The notes: generated from the letters alone by a model not told the origin. Positions 15,504 through 24,445 are shown, counted from the first letter of the stretch. The stretch is 64,000 bases of DNA from Actinocorallia populi (GCF_002995495.1 NZ_PVZV01000001.1:1240001-1304000), one strand, 5' to 3'. Program-made: numbers and translations.

Positions 15504-15535
15504 CCGTCCGCTGACGGGAAACGGTCAGCGGACGG
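15504..15535 (+). terminator. Hairpin after OmpA gene, possible operator
   Basis: Arms CCGTCCGCTGAC (15504-15515) and GTCAGCGGACGG (15524-15535) are perfect with an 8-nt loop, starting right at the OmpA stop. The half GGTCAGCGG recurs at 15545-15553, just before the next operon. The sequence may therefore also bind a regulator of the ABC genes. Confidence 0.75.
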
Positions 15536-15572
15536 TGCGGGGGCGGTCAGCGGCGGGCCGCACAGTCGGGGC

Positions 15573-16322
15573 ATGACGAACACAGAGGCGTTGCGGCTCG
15601 ACGAGGTCCGCAAGGTGCACGGGACCGGCAGCAACCAGGTGGTGGCGCTGGCGGGAGTGACGTTGAGCCTGCCCGCGGGCACGTTCACGGCGGTCATGGG
15701 GCCGTCGGGATCGGGGAAGTCCACACTGCTGCAGTGCGCGGCGGGGCTGGAGCGGCCCAGCGGGGGACGGGTCTTCGTGGCCGGGCACGAGATGAAGGGC
15801 GGCGAGACGGAGCTGACGAAGTTCCGCCGGGAGCACATCGGGTTCGTCTTCCAGCACTTCAACCTGCTGCCCGCGCTCACCGTCCTGCAGAACGTGACGC
15901 TGCCGCTGAAACTGGCCGGCAGGCGGATCGACGAGGCGCGGGCGGCGGAGATCCTGCAAGCGGTCGGGCTGGGCGACAGGCTCTCTCACCGGCCGCAGGA
16001 ACTGTCCGGCGGGCAGCAGCAGCGGGTGGCGATCGCGCGGGCGCTGGTCACCTCGCCTTCGGTGATCTTCGCGGACGAGCCGACCGGCGCGCTCGACACC
16101 CGCAGTGCGCGTGCCGTCCTGGCGCTGCTCCAGCAGGCGGTGCGCCGGTACGGGCAGACGCTCGTGATGGTCACGCACGACCCCGTCGCCGCCGCCCACG
16201 CCGACTCCGTGCTGTTCCTGGCGGACGGGCGGCTCGTCGGCCGCATGATCGACCCGACCGCGGAGGCCGTCGCCGAACGGCTGACCCGCCTGGGCGACGA
16301 GCTCGTCCGCAAGGGGGCCTGA
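15573..16322 (+). CDS. ABC transporter ATP-binding protein, MacB/LolD type
   Basis: The 249-aa ATPase partners the FtsX permease that follows one base after its stop. Walker A GPSGSGKST lies near residue 47, signature LSGGQQQR near 147, Walker B FADEPTGALD near 167. It is closely similar in layout to the ATPase at 1040 (shared STxLQCAAGLxRP and IGFVFQxFNLLPAL), so the two modules are paralogous. A CACAGT element ends 6 nt before ATG 15573, so translation may be leaderless. Confidence 0.93.
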   Translation: MTNTEALRLDEVRKVHGTGSNQVVALAGVTLSLPAGTFTAVMGPSGSGKSTLLQCAAGLERPSGGRVFVAGHEMKGGETELTKFRREHIGFVFQHFNLLPALTVLQNVTLPLKLAGRRIDEARAAEILQAVGLGDRLSHRPQELSGGQQQRVAIARALVTSPSVIFADEPTGALDTRSARAVLALLQQAVRRYGQTLVMVTHDPVAAAHADSVLFLADGRLVGRMIDPTAEAVAERLTRLGDELVRKGA

Positions 16323-16323
16323 G

Positions 16324-17655
16324 ATGTTCTCGCTGGCACTGTCCTCCCTGCGGCACCGCACCGCCGCCTTCGTCGCGGCCTTCCTCGCGCTGTTCCTCGG
16401 CGCGGCACTGGTCATGTCGTTCGGATCGCTCATCGACACGGCGCTCGGCACGGGCGTCGACACGGCGAGCGAGGAGACACTGTTCATCATGGGCGGCGTC
16501 GTCGGCGGCTGGAGCCTGCTGCTGGTGGTCTTCGCCGTCACCTCGACCGCCACGCTGGGCGTCCGGCAGCGGGCGAAGGAGATCGCCCTGCTGAAGAGCG
16601 CCGGGGCGGTGCCCGGCCAGCTCACCCGGATGATCCTCACCGAGGTGCTGGTGCTGGCGCTCCTCGGCGCGGCGCTGGCCGTCCCGCTCGGGATGGCGGG
16701 CGGGAGCCTCGTGCTGGGGCTGCTGCAGGACAGCGGCCAGATCCCGGCCGGGATCGAGCACTCCTTCGGGGCGGTCGCGGTCGGGCAGGGCTTCGGGATC
16801 ACGCTCCTGTCCGCGGTGGGCGCGTCGCTCGTCACCGCCCGCCGCGCCGTCCGGATGCGGGTGACCGAGTCGATGCAGGAGGCCGCCACGCCCCCGGCCC
16901 GGCTGAACGGCCGGCGCGTCGGGTTCGGGCTGCTGTTCCTCGCCGGGGCGGCCGCCCAGGCGGTGCTGACCGTCACGCTCGGCAAGGGCGAGGGCTTCGG
17001 AGCCCAGCAGTACGCCGGGACCGCCGACATCCTCTTCGCGATCGGGCTTGCCTGCTTCGCGCCGGTGGTCGTCCGGCGGCTGCCGCTGCCCGGTTTCGGC
17101 ACGGCGGGCGCGCTGACCCGCGAGGCGCTGCGGGCCCGCACCGCGCCGCTCGCCGCCGTGCTGATCCCGATCGTGCTGTTCATCGGCGCCGGCGTCGGCA
17201 CCCTCTACATGCAGGACCTCGACAGCGAGGCGTCCGCCGGCCTGCTGCCCGAGGAGGGCCAGCAGGCGGTCGAGACGCTCAACTACGTCGTCACCGGGAT
17301 GATCGCCCTGTTCCTGTGCATCATGCTGATCAACACCCTGGTCGCCACGACGGCGGCCCGCTCCCGCGAGTTCGCCCAGTACCGCCTGGCGGGCGCCACC
17401 ACCGCCCAGGTCCGGCAGATGGTCGTCCTGGAGAACCTGGCCGTCACCGTCGCCGGCGTGGTCTTCGGCACCCTGGCCTCCCTGGTCACCATCATCCCCT
17501 TCTCCTACGCCCGCACCGGCTCCTGGCTCCCCGACCTCGACCCGCTCATCTACCCCGCGGCCGTGGCCTTCACCGCCGCCGTCGTCTTCGCCACCACCCT
17601 GCTGACCACCCGCCGGGCCCTCGCCGTCCCGGCCGTCACCGCGGTCACCGCCTGA
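16324..17655 (+). CDS. ABC transporter permease, FtsX family
   Basis: The 443-aa permease is about half the size of the 841-aa permease at 1834. It lacks the large extracellular domain after the first helix (residues about 12-35). FtsX-type bundles include VRQRAKEIALLKSAGAVPGQL (near 80) and RSREFAQYRLAGATTAQVRQM (near 345), with about eight helices. A small compact exporter formed with the preceding ATPase. A strong hairpin follows its stop. Confidence 0.9.
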   Translation: MFSLALSSLRHRTAAFVAAFLALFLGAALVMSFGSLIDTALGTGVDTASEETLFIMGGVVGGWSLLLVVFAVTSTATLGVRQRAKEIALLKSAGAVPGQLTRMILTEVLVLALLGAALAVPLGMAGGSLVLGLLQDSGQIPAGIEHSFGAVAVGQGFGITLLSAVGASLVTARRAVRMRVTESMQEAATPPARLNGRRVGFGLLFLAGAAAQAVLTVTLGKGEGFGAQQYAGTADILFAIGLACFAPVVVRRLPLPGFGTAGALTREALRARTAPLAAVLIPIVLFIGAGVGTLYMQDLDSEASAGLLPEEGQQAVETLNYVVTGMIALFLCIMLINTLVATTAARSREFAQYRLAGATTAQVRQMVVLENLAVTVAGVVFGTLASLVTIIPFSYARTGSWLPDLDPLIYPAAVAFTAAVVFATTLLTTRRALAVPAVTAVTA

Positions 17656-17669
17656 TCCCCCGCCCCACC

Positions 17670-17704
17670 GGAAACCCGGCCCGCACACCGCGGGCCGGGT
17701 TCCC
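17670..17704 (+). terminator. Hairpin terminator after ABC operon
   Basis: The left arm GGAAACCCGGCCCGC pairs with GCGGGCCGGGTTCC around a 5-nt loop, with one bulge. The right arm is also the start of the first 46-bp tandem repeat. Confidence 0.75.
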
Positions 17705-17820
17705 GGTGTCCGCGGACGGGGCGGTGCCGCGTGCTGCGGGTCGGGTTTCCGGCGTCCGCGGGTGGGGCCGTGCCGTGCGTCGCGGGTCTGGTTCCCGGTG
17801 CCCGCCGACGGGCCGTGCTT
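17690..17820. repeat. Degenerate 46-bp tandem repeat, three copies
   Basis: Copies begin at 17690, 17736 and 17782, an exact 46-bp period. Each starts GCGGGYCKGGTTYCCGG and contains a GGGGC/GTGCCG-like end; the third is slightly short. Each copy carries the right arm of the preceding terminator hairpin. No coding frame is convincing. Confidence 0.8.
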
Positions 17821-17898
17821 TCGGAAGAGGGCACGCCAAGGGTGGTGCGGCGGCGTTCCTGAGCCGTGGGTTTCCGGAGTTGAAGTATCGCCGTGACG

Positions 17899-20800
17899 CT
17901 ACTTCATGTGATCGTCCTGGTTCTGGTCGTGCGGCGGGACGGAGGCTGTCAGGGAGGCCGTGAACCGGGTTATCTCGGTGGCGAGGCCGATGTCCATGCG
18001 GTACGTGTGGGCGGCGTCCGCGGCGGCGGTGGCATGGGTGAGAGCGGTGGCGTCGTCACCGCGGATGTGGGCGAGGCGGGCCAAGCCGAGAAGGGCGCGG
18101 GCACGGATTTCGGAGGTGTACCAGCGGGGAGGGCAGTCCGCGAGGGCGCGTTCGTAGTGGGCGGCGGCCGTGTCGAGGTCGCCTTCGAGGCGGGCCACGT
18201 CACCCAGGCCGCACTGGACGGCGACGAGGGTGCTCTGGGCGCCGGTCCGGCGGGCCGGGTCGGCGGCGGAGAGATAGGAGGTGCGGGCCTCTCCGAGGAG
18301 GCCGAGGCCGGCCAGCACGTCGCCGCGGCGGCACAGGATCTCGGCCGTGTCGACCGTCGAGCCGAGCTCGCGGACGAGGACCAGGGCCTCCTCCAGCAGG
18401 GACAGGGCACGACCGGGGTCCCCGCACTGCTGGGCGACGCTGGCCAGCGCGTCGAGCGTCTGGGTCATGCCCCAGCGTTCGCCGAGCGCGCGGAAGTCGG
18501 CGAGGGCGCGGTCCAGGTACGGCTCGGTGAGATCGGGCCGCCCCTCGAACAGGTGGAGGTAGGCGAAACCCATCTCGACCAGCGACCGGTTCCACGGATG
18601 CCCGTCGAACTGCACACCGCGCTGGACCATGAGCGTCTCGACGTCGGCGGAGCCGCCCGGCGGCCCGGCGGTCAGCGCCCACATCGCGAGCAGGAAGGGC
18701 TGCCGCAGCGGCCGGTCGATGCCTTCGAGCAGGCGTTCGCCGCGCTCCACCAGCGACGGGAGCTCCGGCACCTCGTGGCTGCCGAGGGAGACGAGCGCCA
18801 CGGCGATCACGTACTCCTCGTCGAGGTCCGGCGGGGGCTCGTCGCCGAGCGCCTCGAGCAGGCGCAGCCCGGCCTCCGAGCCCTCGCTGCGGATGCCGCG
18901 CAGCCACCAGTAGGACGCCAGGACGCCGACGAACCGCGACGCCAGGACGGTGTCGGTGTCCAGGGCCCAGCGGAGGGCGGCGTGCAGGTTCTCCTGGTCG
19001 GCGTCGAGGCGCTCCAGCCAGGCGACCTGCTCGGCGGAGCGCAGATGGGCGTCGGCTTCGCGGGCGCGCGCGAGGAAGTACTCCGCGTGCGACCGGCGCA
19101 GCTCCTGCTTCTCGCCGGCCGTTTCGAGCTGCTCCGCGCAGTAGGCGTAGATCGTTTGAAGCATCCGGTAACGGCCGGAAGGGGTGCGTTGCAGCAGTGA
19201 CCTGTCGGCCAGGTCGAGCAGCAGGTCCTCGTCGCCGCCGCAGACCTTCCGGGCGGCCGCTGCGGTGAACCCGCCGGTGAAGACGCTGAGCCGGCGGGCC
19301 AGGCGCTGCTCTTCGGGGCGGAGCAGGTCCCAGCTCCACTCGACGACCGCGCGGAGCGTCTGGTGGCGCGGGCTCTGCGTGCGGTCGCCGCGGGACAGGA
19401 GGCGGAACCTGTCGTCCAGCCGGTCCGCGATCTCCGCGACCGACAGCGTGCGCAACCGCGCCGCCGCGAGCTCGATGGCCAGCGGCTGGCCGTCGAGCGC
19501 CTCGCAGATGCGGACGGTGTCCTCCAGGTTGGCGACGGTGATCTCGAAGGCGGGGTCCGCGGCGGACGCGCGGTCGGCGAAGAGCCGGACGGCCGGAGCC
19601 GAGACGGCCTCCACCAGCGTCGCGCGGGAGTCCGGGACGGGCAGCTGCCGCACCGGCCAGAGCGTCTCGCCGGTGATCCCCAGGGCCTCCCGGCTGGTGG
19701 CCAGGACGCGCAGCCCCGGGCAGGCCGCCAGAAGGCGCCGCGCCAGCTGGGCCGCCGCGTCGACCACGTGCTCGCAGTTGTCGAAGATGAGCGGCGCCGG
19801 AAGGCCGCCGAGCGCCGTCTCGAGCAGTTCGACGGGACCGAGCCGCTCCCCGGACGGCAGGACACCGGCCTCACGCAGCCCGAGCGCCCCCATCACGGTC
19901 CGCGCCAGCGCGGTCTGCCCCTCCCCGGAGGCGACGGCCGCGAAGTCCACGAACACCGCGCCGGTCCGGCCGCCCGCCTCGATCGCGAGCCGCGTCTTAC
20001 CCGCCCCGCCGGGCCCGATCAACGTGACCAGCCGCGCCTCGCCGAGCAGAGCCGTGATCCGCGCCAGATCCTCGTCCCGCCCCACGAAGCTGGTGAACTG
20101 CGCGGGCACCCGCGCCCTGCCGCCCCCGGCCTCCGGCCACGCCCCGGCCCCCGGTCCGTTCCCGGCTCCGGTCCCCGGTCCTGTTCCGGCTCCCGCTCCG
20201 TCCCCGGTCCCCGGTCCGGCTCCGGTCATGACTCCGGAACCGGGCTCCGGTCCGGCCCCGGCCGTGGCGGCCCGGGTTCCCGTCCCGTTCCCCGGTCCGG
20301 TCCAGGCGGCGGGCCCGGATGCGGCAGCCCGGGTTCCCGGTCCGGCCCCCGTCCCGGCCCCTGGTCCGGTCCAGGTCGCGGGCCCGGATGCGGGTTTCGG
20401 ACCGGCTCCGGCGGCGGAGGCCGGGACGGGGGCGGCCGGAAGGGGCGAACCCGCCGCGGGTTCCGGCTCACCGCGCAGGATCGCCAGGTGCACCTGCGAC
20501 AGCTCGGCCGAGGGGTCGGTGCCCAGTTCGTCGGCGAGCATCCGCCGTGTGCGCTCGTACAGCTCCAGCGCCTCGCCCTGGCGGCCCGAGCCGTACAGCG
20601 CCCGCATCAGCAGTGCTCGAGGCCGCTCCCGGAGCGGGTGCGCCTCGACGAGCTCCCGCAGCGGCGCGACGAGGTCGCGGTGCCCGCCGAGTTCGAGGAG
20701 GGCCGCCGACTGGTCCTCGATCGCGGTGACCCGCGCCTCCTCGAACCGCAGTGCCTGCCCGCGCAGCTCGGGCACGTCGGCGAGCGCCTCACCGCGCCAC

Positions 20801-21177
20801 AGCCCGAGCGCCTCGTCGAGGATCCGCGCCTTCTCGCCCGCGTCCCGCCCGGCGGCCTCGCCGGCCAGCCGCAGGAACCGGTGCGCGTCCACAGCCTGTG
20901 GATCGACGGCGAGCCGGTACCCGGCCCCCGACGCCTCGATCTCGGCGAGCCCCTTGAGCGCCCTGCGCAGCCGCGACACCTGCGACTGCAGCGCGTTCCC
21001 CGCCCCCGCGGGCGGCCCGTCCCCGTACAACCCGTCGATGAGCGCCTCGACCGACACCACCTTGCCCGCGTTGAGCAGCAGCAGAGCCAGCAGCGCCCGC
21101 ACCCGCGGCCCGCCGACGGAGATCGTGGACCCTCGCCCGTCCCAGACCGCCACCGTGCCCAGAATCCCCCACCGCAT
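17899..21177 (-). CDS. SARP-type regulator with NB-ARC and TPR domains
   Basis: The 1092-aa AfsR/SARP-class activator begins with an OmpR-like winged helix (1-90, MRWGILGTVAVWDGRG, LLLLNAGKVVSVEALID). A BTAD domain (95-238) follows. A linker (239-356) is almost only Gly, Ala, Pro, Thr and Ser, with SGPAxWTGPG and GTRAA repeated. Next is an NB-ARC ATPase (P-loop GPGGAGKTRLA near 386; IFDNCEHVVDAA; ATSREALGI). A TPR tail (about 700-1090) closes it. Such proteins activate secondary-metabolite or transport genes; no biosynthetic cluster is adjacent. MRWGIL is the standard SARP start, although no good ribosome site precedes ATG 21177. Confidence 0.92.
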   Translation of the reverse strand: MRWGILGTVAVWDGRGSTISVGGPRVRALLALLLLNAGKVVSVEALIDGLYGDGPPAGAGNALQSQVSRLRRALKGLAEIEASGAGYRLAVDPQAVDAHRFLRLAGEAAGRDAGEKARILDEALGLWRGEALADVPELRGQALRFEEARVTAIEDQSAALLELGGHRDLVAPLRELVEAHPLRERPRALLMRALYGSGRQGEALELYERTRRMLADELGTDPSAELSQVHLAILRGEPEPAAGSPLPAAPVPASAAGAGPKPASGPATWTGPGAGTGAGPGTRAAASGPAAWTGPGNGTGTRAATAGAGPEPGSGVMTGAGPGTGDGAGAGTGPGTGAGNGPGAGAWPEAGGGRARVPAQFTSFVGRDEDLARITALLGEARLVTLIGPGGAGKTRLAIEAGGRTGAVFVDFAAVASGEGQTALARTVMGALGLREAGVLPSGERLGPVELLETALGGLPAPLIFDNCEHVVDAAAQLARRLLAACPGLRVLATSREALGITGETLWPVRQLPVPDSRATLVEAVSAPAVRLFADRASAADPAFEITVANLEDTVRICEALDGQPLAIELAAARLRTLSVAEIADRLDDRFRLLSRGDRTQSPRHQTLRAVVEWSWDLLRPEEQRLARRLSVFTGGFTAAAARKVCGGDEDLLLDLADRSLLQRTPSGRYRMLQTIYAYCAEQLETAGEKQELRRSHAEYFLARAREADAHLRSAEQVAWLERLDADQENLHAALRWALDTDTVLASRFVGVLASYWWLRGIRSEGSEAGLRLLEALGDEPPPDLDEEYVIAVALVSLGSHEVPELPSLVERGERLLEGIDRPLRQPFLLAMWALTAGPPGGSADVETLMVQRGVQFDGHPWNRSLVEMGFAYLHLFEGRPDLTEPYLDRALADFRALGERWGMTQTLDALASVAQQCGDPGRALSLLEEALVLVRELGSTVDTAEILCRRGDVLAGLGLLGEARTSYLSAADPARRTGAQSTLVAVQCGLGDVARLEGDLDTAAAHYERALADCPPRWYTSEIRARALLGLARLAHIRGDDATALTHATAAADAAHTYRMDIGLATEITRFTASLTASVPPHDQNQDDHMK

Positions 21178-21446
21178 GTCCTTGATTGTCCACTAATCAG
21201 AGGGAGTCCGCTTGTTTCCGCGGTCACGTTCCCGCTGGAAGGCAGGTTTCGAGGAACGGAGGGGCCGGTGGAGCCGGCCGCCGTCGCGGCGGCACGGCCG
21301 TCCCAACCGACGTGCGGGACCCTTGCGCCATCGCCGGTTCGCGTCCCGTCGGCGAGAGCGGCCGAACGCACACGGGAGCCTCTACCGATGATGCTCAGGA
21401 GGCGTTCCGCCCGCGGCAGGGCACGCGTTCGTCGCGTGCCGCCGGG
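21178..21446. other. Intergenic stretch, nothing recognised
   Basis: This 270-bp gap lies between two minus-strand genes and should hold the SARP promoter at its left end. I see no gene remnant, strong hairpin or clear operator in it. Confidence 0.4.
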
Positions 21447-21959
21447 TCAGAGGCCGAGGGCGGAGACCGGCCGGGTTCCCGGCGGCGGCTGCTCGAGGCT
21501 GCGGGCGAGGATGCCCAGGGTGGCGCGGAGTCCGGCTTCGGGGATCACCGGGAAGATGCCGGTGCCGCGGTACGCGTCGTCGATCTGGCTCCAGTCGTAG
21601 TAGGACGTCACCAGCGTCCCGATCTCGCTGGGTTCCACCCGGTAGCCGTAGAGGTGGCGCAGCGGCGGCTTGATCGTCCCGTGGATCGTCCACTGGATGT
21701 GGGCGTCCCGCTCGAACTCGGTGATGATCACCTTGACGTCGTACTTGCCGAGCGGGTAGTCGTTGAGCGACTCGCGGTCCATGTGCACGACGAACTCGTC
21801 CCCGGCCCTGCTCACGGGCTCGCCCTCCGCGGACTGCAGCATCCCGGAACTGTCGATCAGGACATGACCGGCCGGGTCGCACAACACCGCGAACACCTTC
21901 TCCGGCGGCGCCGCGATCTCCCTGCTCACTTCAAATCGTTCGCTCGACATGTCCGACAT
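21447..21959 (-). CDS. SRPBCC (START-like) family protein
   Basis: The 170-aa protein matches the helix-grip fold used by polyketide cyclases/dehydrases and coenzyme Q-binding proteins: ERFEVSREIAAPPEKVFAVLCDPAGHVLID at the start, then LTGxF-like strands and a long C-terminal helix (AGLRATLGILARSLEQP). It probably binds a hydrophobic ligand in the cytosol. ATG 21959 or 21950 are both possible; upstream frame to 22118 lacks a ribosome site and overlaps the divergent lipoprotein gene. Confidence 0.8.
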   Translation of the reverse strand: MSDMSSERFEVSREIAAPPEKVFAVLCDPAGHVLIDSSGMLQSAEGEPVSRAGDEFVVHMDRESLNDYPLGKYDVKVIITEFERDAHIQWTIHGTIKPPLRHLYGYRVEPSEIGTLVTSYYDWSQIDDAYRGTGIFPVIPEAGLRATLGILARSLEQPPPGTRPVSALGL

Positions 21960-22096
21960 CTTGGCACGCAGCGAAATATGCCGACTTGCTGGGTCCGGTG
22001 GTTGCCGGGAACCTCCAGCCGAGGCCGACCGGACACCTGGCCAGGAAGAGGCAGAGCTGATATTCCTTCCTGAAATTCCCGGGACGAGGACGGACG

Positions 22097-22615
22097 ATGG
22101 ATATCCGGTGGAAGACAACCGTGGCGGCGGCGCTTCTCGTGACGGTTCCAGGGTGCGGACTGTTGCCCGAATCCGGAGACGAAGGCGCCCGTGCCGCTCC
22201 GTCGCCGACTCCCACCGCAGTGGATCTCAGCCCGACTCCCGACGTGCCGGAGGACGAACGGGAGGACGCCGGGGAGGCGTGGCCGCTGGAACTCACGAAG
22301 CAGACCCGGTTGGCGCTGGCGGATGCCGCACGAGAGGCGGGCGCGGAGGGCGACGCGGTCGAAGTGGAGACACGAGGGACTGTCTATTACGGGGTCGTCT
22401 ACGGGCGGAAGGCCAAGAACGACGACTACTACGTGGTCGCGAACACCGATTCCACGCACTACTGGCACCGCACGGGCGTCGGAGCGTGGAAATACCTGGG
22501 GACCTACGAATCCAAGAGGTGTACTTCTCCGGTGCCGGGCAAATTGGTGATGGCGTGGATCGGAATGCCCGCCTTCGGAGTCGGAAGCGCCAGCCCCTGT
22601 CCGGATGGGGGATGA
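22097..22615 (+). CDS. Lipoprotein of unknown function
   Basis: The 172-aa precursor has signal MDIRWKTTVAAALLVTVPGC (lipid-modified Cys20), then a Pro/Thr/Asp/Glu-rich spacer (about 30-65) and a compact C-domain rich in Tyr and Trp (YYGVVYGRKAKNDDYYVV, THYWHRTGVGAWKYLG). Two cysteines near the end (RCTSP, SPCPDGG) may pair. No family recognised; the layout suggests a surface-exposed beta domain on a flexible stalk. Confidence 0.7.
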   Translation: MDIRWKTTVAAALLVTVPGCGLLPESGDEGARAAPSPTPTAVDLSPTPDVPEDEREDAGEAWPLELTKQTRLALADAAREAGAEGDAVEVETRGTVYYGVVYGRKAKNDDYYVVANTDSTHYWHRTGVGAWKYLGTYESKRCTSPVPGKLVMAWIGMPAFGVGSASPCPDGG

Positions 22616-22670
22616 GCGGTTCGGAGGGTTACGCTCGGCTGGAGCGGAGTGGCGCGGGAGGCCGGTGGAC

Positions 22671-24368
22671 GTGAGGGCTGAGGCGAGGAAGGCGGCGGTC
22701 CGGTACCGGTACCAGCAGCCGGTGGGGATGTTGCTGCGCGAGCTGCGGGAGGAGCGGGGGCTCAGCCAGTTCGCGCTCGCCATGCAGACCGAGGTGTCGC
22801 AAAGGCATCTGAGTTTCGTGGAGACGGGAAGGGCGAATCCCAGCCCGGAACTCATAGGCAAGCTCTCCGACCGGCTGCAGTTGGCGCTGCGGGAGCGCAA
22901 CCGGCTGCTGCTGGCCGCCGGACACGCCCCCGTCTACCGGGAGACGACCCTCGACGCCGTCGAGATGGACGGGGTGCGGGCCGCCGCCCGCCACATCCTC
23001 CGGGCGCACGAACCCACCCCGGCCCTGCTCGTCGACCGGCTCTGGAACGCACTGGAGATGAACGAAGGCGTCGTGCTCCTGGCCCGGCTCGTCGATCCCG
23101 CCCTGCTGGAGCCGCCGGTGAACGTCATGCGCGTCACCCTGCATCCCGACGGGCTGGCCCGCCACATCGTCAACCTCCCGGAGGTGCGCGCCCACCTGCT
23201 GGCGCGGCTGCGCCGCCAGATCGCGGTGAGTCTCGACGACGACCTGGCAGAACTGTACGAGGAGGTCTCCGCGTACCCGGGCGGAGACGGCCGTCCTCCC
23301 TCAGGCGGCGATGAGGCCGCCGACGTCCTCGTCCCCCTGCGCATGCGCGTCGGCGACACCGAACTCGCCTTCTTCAGCACCATGACGGTCTTCGGCACCG
23401 CCGTCGACATCACCGTCGCCGAACTGGCCATCGAGTCCTTCTTCCCGGCCGACGACAAGACGAGAGCAGCCCTCGAAGAACTTGCGTTATGCCGTCAGGG
23501 CGAGGCAAGCCGCTTCCAGGCCGCTGAGCTCCCGCACGCGACTCGAACGGCGGGCGGTCCTCGCCGGTCAGGGACGGGCGGGGCGGCAGTCGCCGTCGGG
23601 GTTCGTGAAGTAGGCGGCGCTTTCGGCGTCCGCCGGGTAGTACGACTCGATCGCGACCTCGTCCAGCGTGATGTCCATGGGGGTGCCGAACGTGGTGATC
23701 GTCGAGAACAGCCGCAGTTCCCGGCCTTCGAAGCGGATGAGCATCGGGATCACGACGTCGGATTCGGACGAAAGGCTCACCGCGTCCTCAGGGCCGGGTG
23801 CCAGGAGCTCCTCGTAGAGCGCGGTGAGCTCGGGGTCGGGGGCGACGGCGAGCTGCCGTGCGATGCGGGTGCGGAACACCGCGCGCACGTCGGCCAGGTT
23901 GACGACCAGGGGAGCGAGCCCGCGCGGGTGCAGTCCCAGCCGCACCAGGTTGACCGGCGGGCGCAGCAGGTCGGGGTCGACGGTCGCGAAGAACGGGTCG
24001 ACGGCGCGGTTGCTCATCAGGATGTTCCAGCGGCGATCGAAGACCAGTGCCGGGTACGGCTCGTGCGCGCGGAGCACCCGGGCGATCGCGTCCCGGGCTG
24101 CCGTCAGCGCGCCGCCGTCGAGCGGCCGCTCGGTGTACCGGGGCGCGAAACCGGCGGCGAGCAGCAGCCGGTTGCGTTCACGCAGCGGCACGTCGAGGTG
24201 ATCCGCGAGCCGGAGGACCATCTCGGCGCTCGGGTTGGACTTGCCGGTCTCGACCAGGCTGACGTGGCGGGCCGAGACGTCGGCGGCGATGGCGAGATCG
24301 AGCTGGCTGATCCGGCGGCGCCGCCGCCACTGCCGCAGGAGTTCACCGACCGTGTACACGGGCCCTGA
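22671..24368 (+). CDS. MmyB-type XRE regulator, stop codon lost
   Basis: Residues 1 to about 270 form a normal actinobacterial XRE regulator. A Cro-like HTH (LREERGLSQFALAMQTEVSQRHLSFVETGR) is followed by the MmyB ligand-binding domain (ARHILRAHEPTPALLVD, PPVNVMRVTLHPDGLARHIVN, VAELAIESFFPADDKTRAAL). The family ends a few residues after that last motif, about 23480. Here the frame has no stop and runs 890 bp further to TGA 24366, antisense to the whole convergent MmyB gene; that tail has no protein-like character. GTG 22671 has GGGAGG 9 nt ahead; ATG 22728 is an alternative. Probably a recent stop loss. Confidence 0.65.
   Translation: MRAEARKAAVRYRYQQPVGMLLRELREERGLSQFALAMQTEVSQRHLSFVETGRANPSPELIGKLSDRLQLALRERNRLLLAAGHAPVYRETTLDAVEMDGVRAAARHILRAHEPTPALLVDRLWNALEMNEGVVLLARLVDPALLEPPVNVMRVTLHPDGLARHIVNLPEVRAHLLARLRRQIAVSLDDDLAELYEEVSAYPGGDGRPPSGGDEAADVLVPLRMRVGDTELAFFSTMTVFGTAVDITVAELAIESFFPADDKTRAALEELALCRQGEASRFQAAELPHATRTAGGPRRSGTGGAAVAVGVREVGGAFGVRRVVRLDRDLVQRDVHGGAERGDRREQPQFPAFEADEHRDHDVGFGRKAHRVLRAGCQELLVERGELGVGGDGELPCDAGAEHRAHVGQVDDQGSEPARVQSQPHQVDRRAQQVGVDGREERVDGAVAHQDVPAAIEDQCRVRLVRAEHPGDRVPGCRQRAAVERPLGVPGRETGGEQQPVAFTQRHVEVIREPEDHLGARVGLAGLDQADVAGRDVGGDGEIELADPAAPPPLPQEFTDRVHGP
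23568..24359 (-). CDS. MmyB-type XRE transcriptional regulator
   Basis: In this 263-aa protein the HTH is LLRQWRRRRRISQLDLAIAADVSARHVSLVETGK (residues 8-45), followed by the MmyB domain with RVLRAHEPYPALVFDRRWNIL, PPVNLVRLGLHPRGLAPLVVN and LDEVAIESYYPAD. Proteins of this group usually repress a divergently transcribed SDR or NTF2-like gene; here the divergent partner is the SnoaL-like gene at 24446, and the 86-bp gap should hold both promoters. It starts at GTG 24359. It is clearly paralogous to the regulator at 22671. Confidence 0.9.
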   Translation of the reverse strand: MYTVGELLRQWRRRRRISQLDLAIAADVSARHVSLVETGKSNPSAEMVLRLADHLDVPLRERNRLLLAAGFAPRYTERPLDGGALTAARDAIARVLRAHEPYPALVFDRRWNILMSNRAVDPFFATVDPDLLRPPVNLVRLGLHPRGLAPLVVNLADVRAVFRTRIARQLAVAPDPELTALYEELLAPGPEDAVSLSSESDVVIPMLIRFEGRELRLFSTITTFGTPMDITLDEVAIESYYPADAESAAYFTNPDGDCRPARP

Positions 24369-24445
24369 GACTACTCATCGTGGAGCAGAGCGCCATGAAA
24401 TCCCAGTTCATCGACAACCGTCGCAGCCGTCGGAACACTGCAGCC

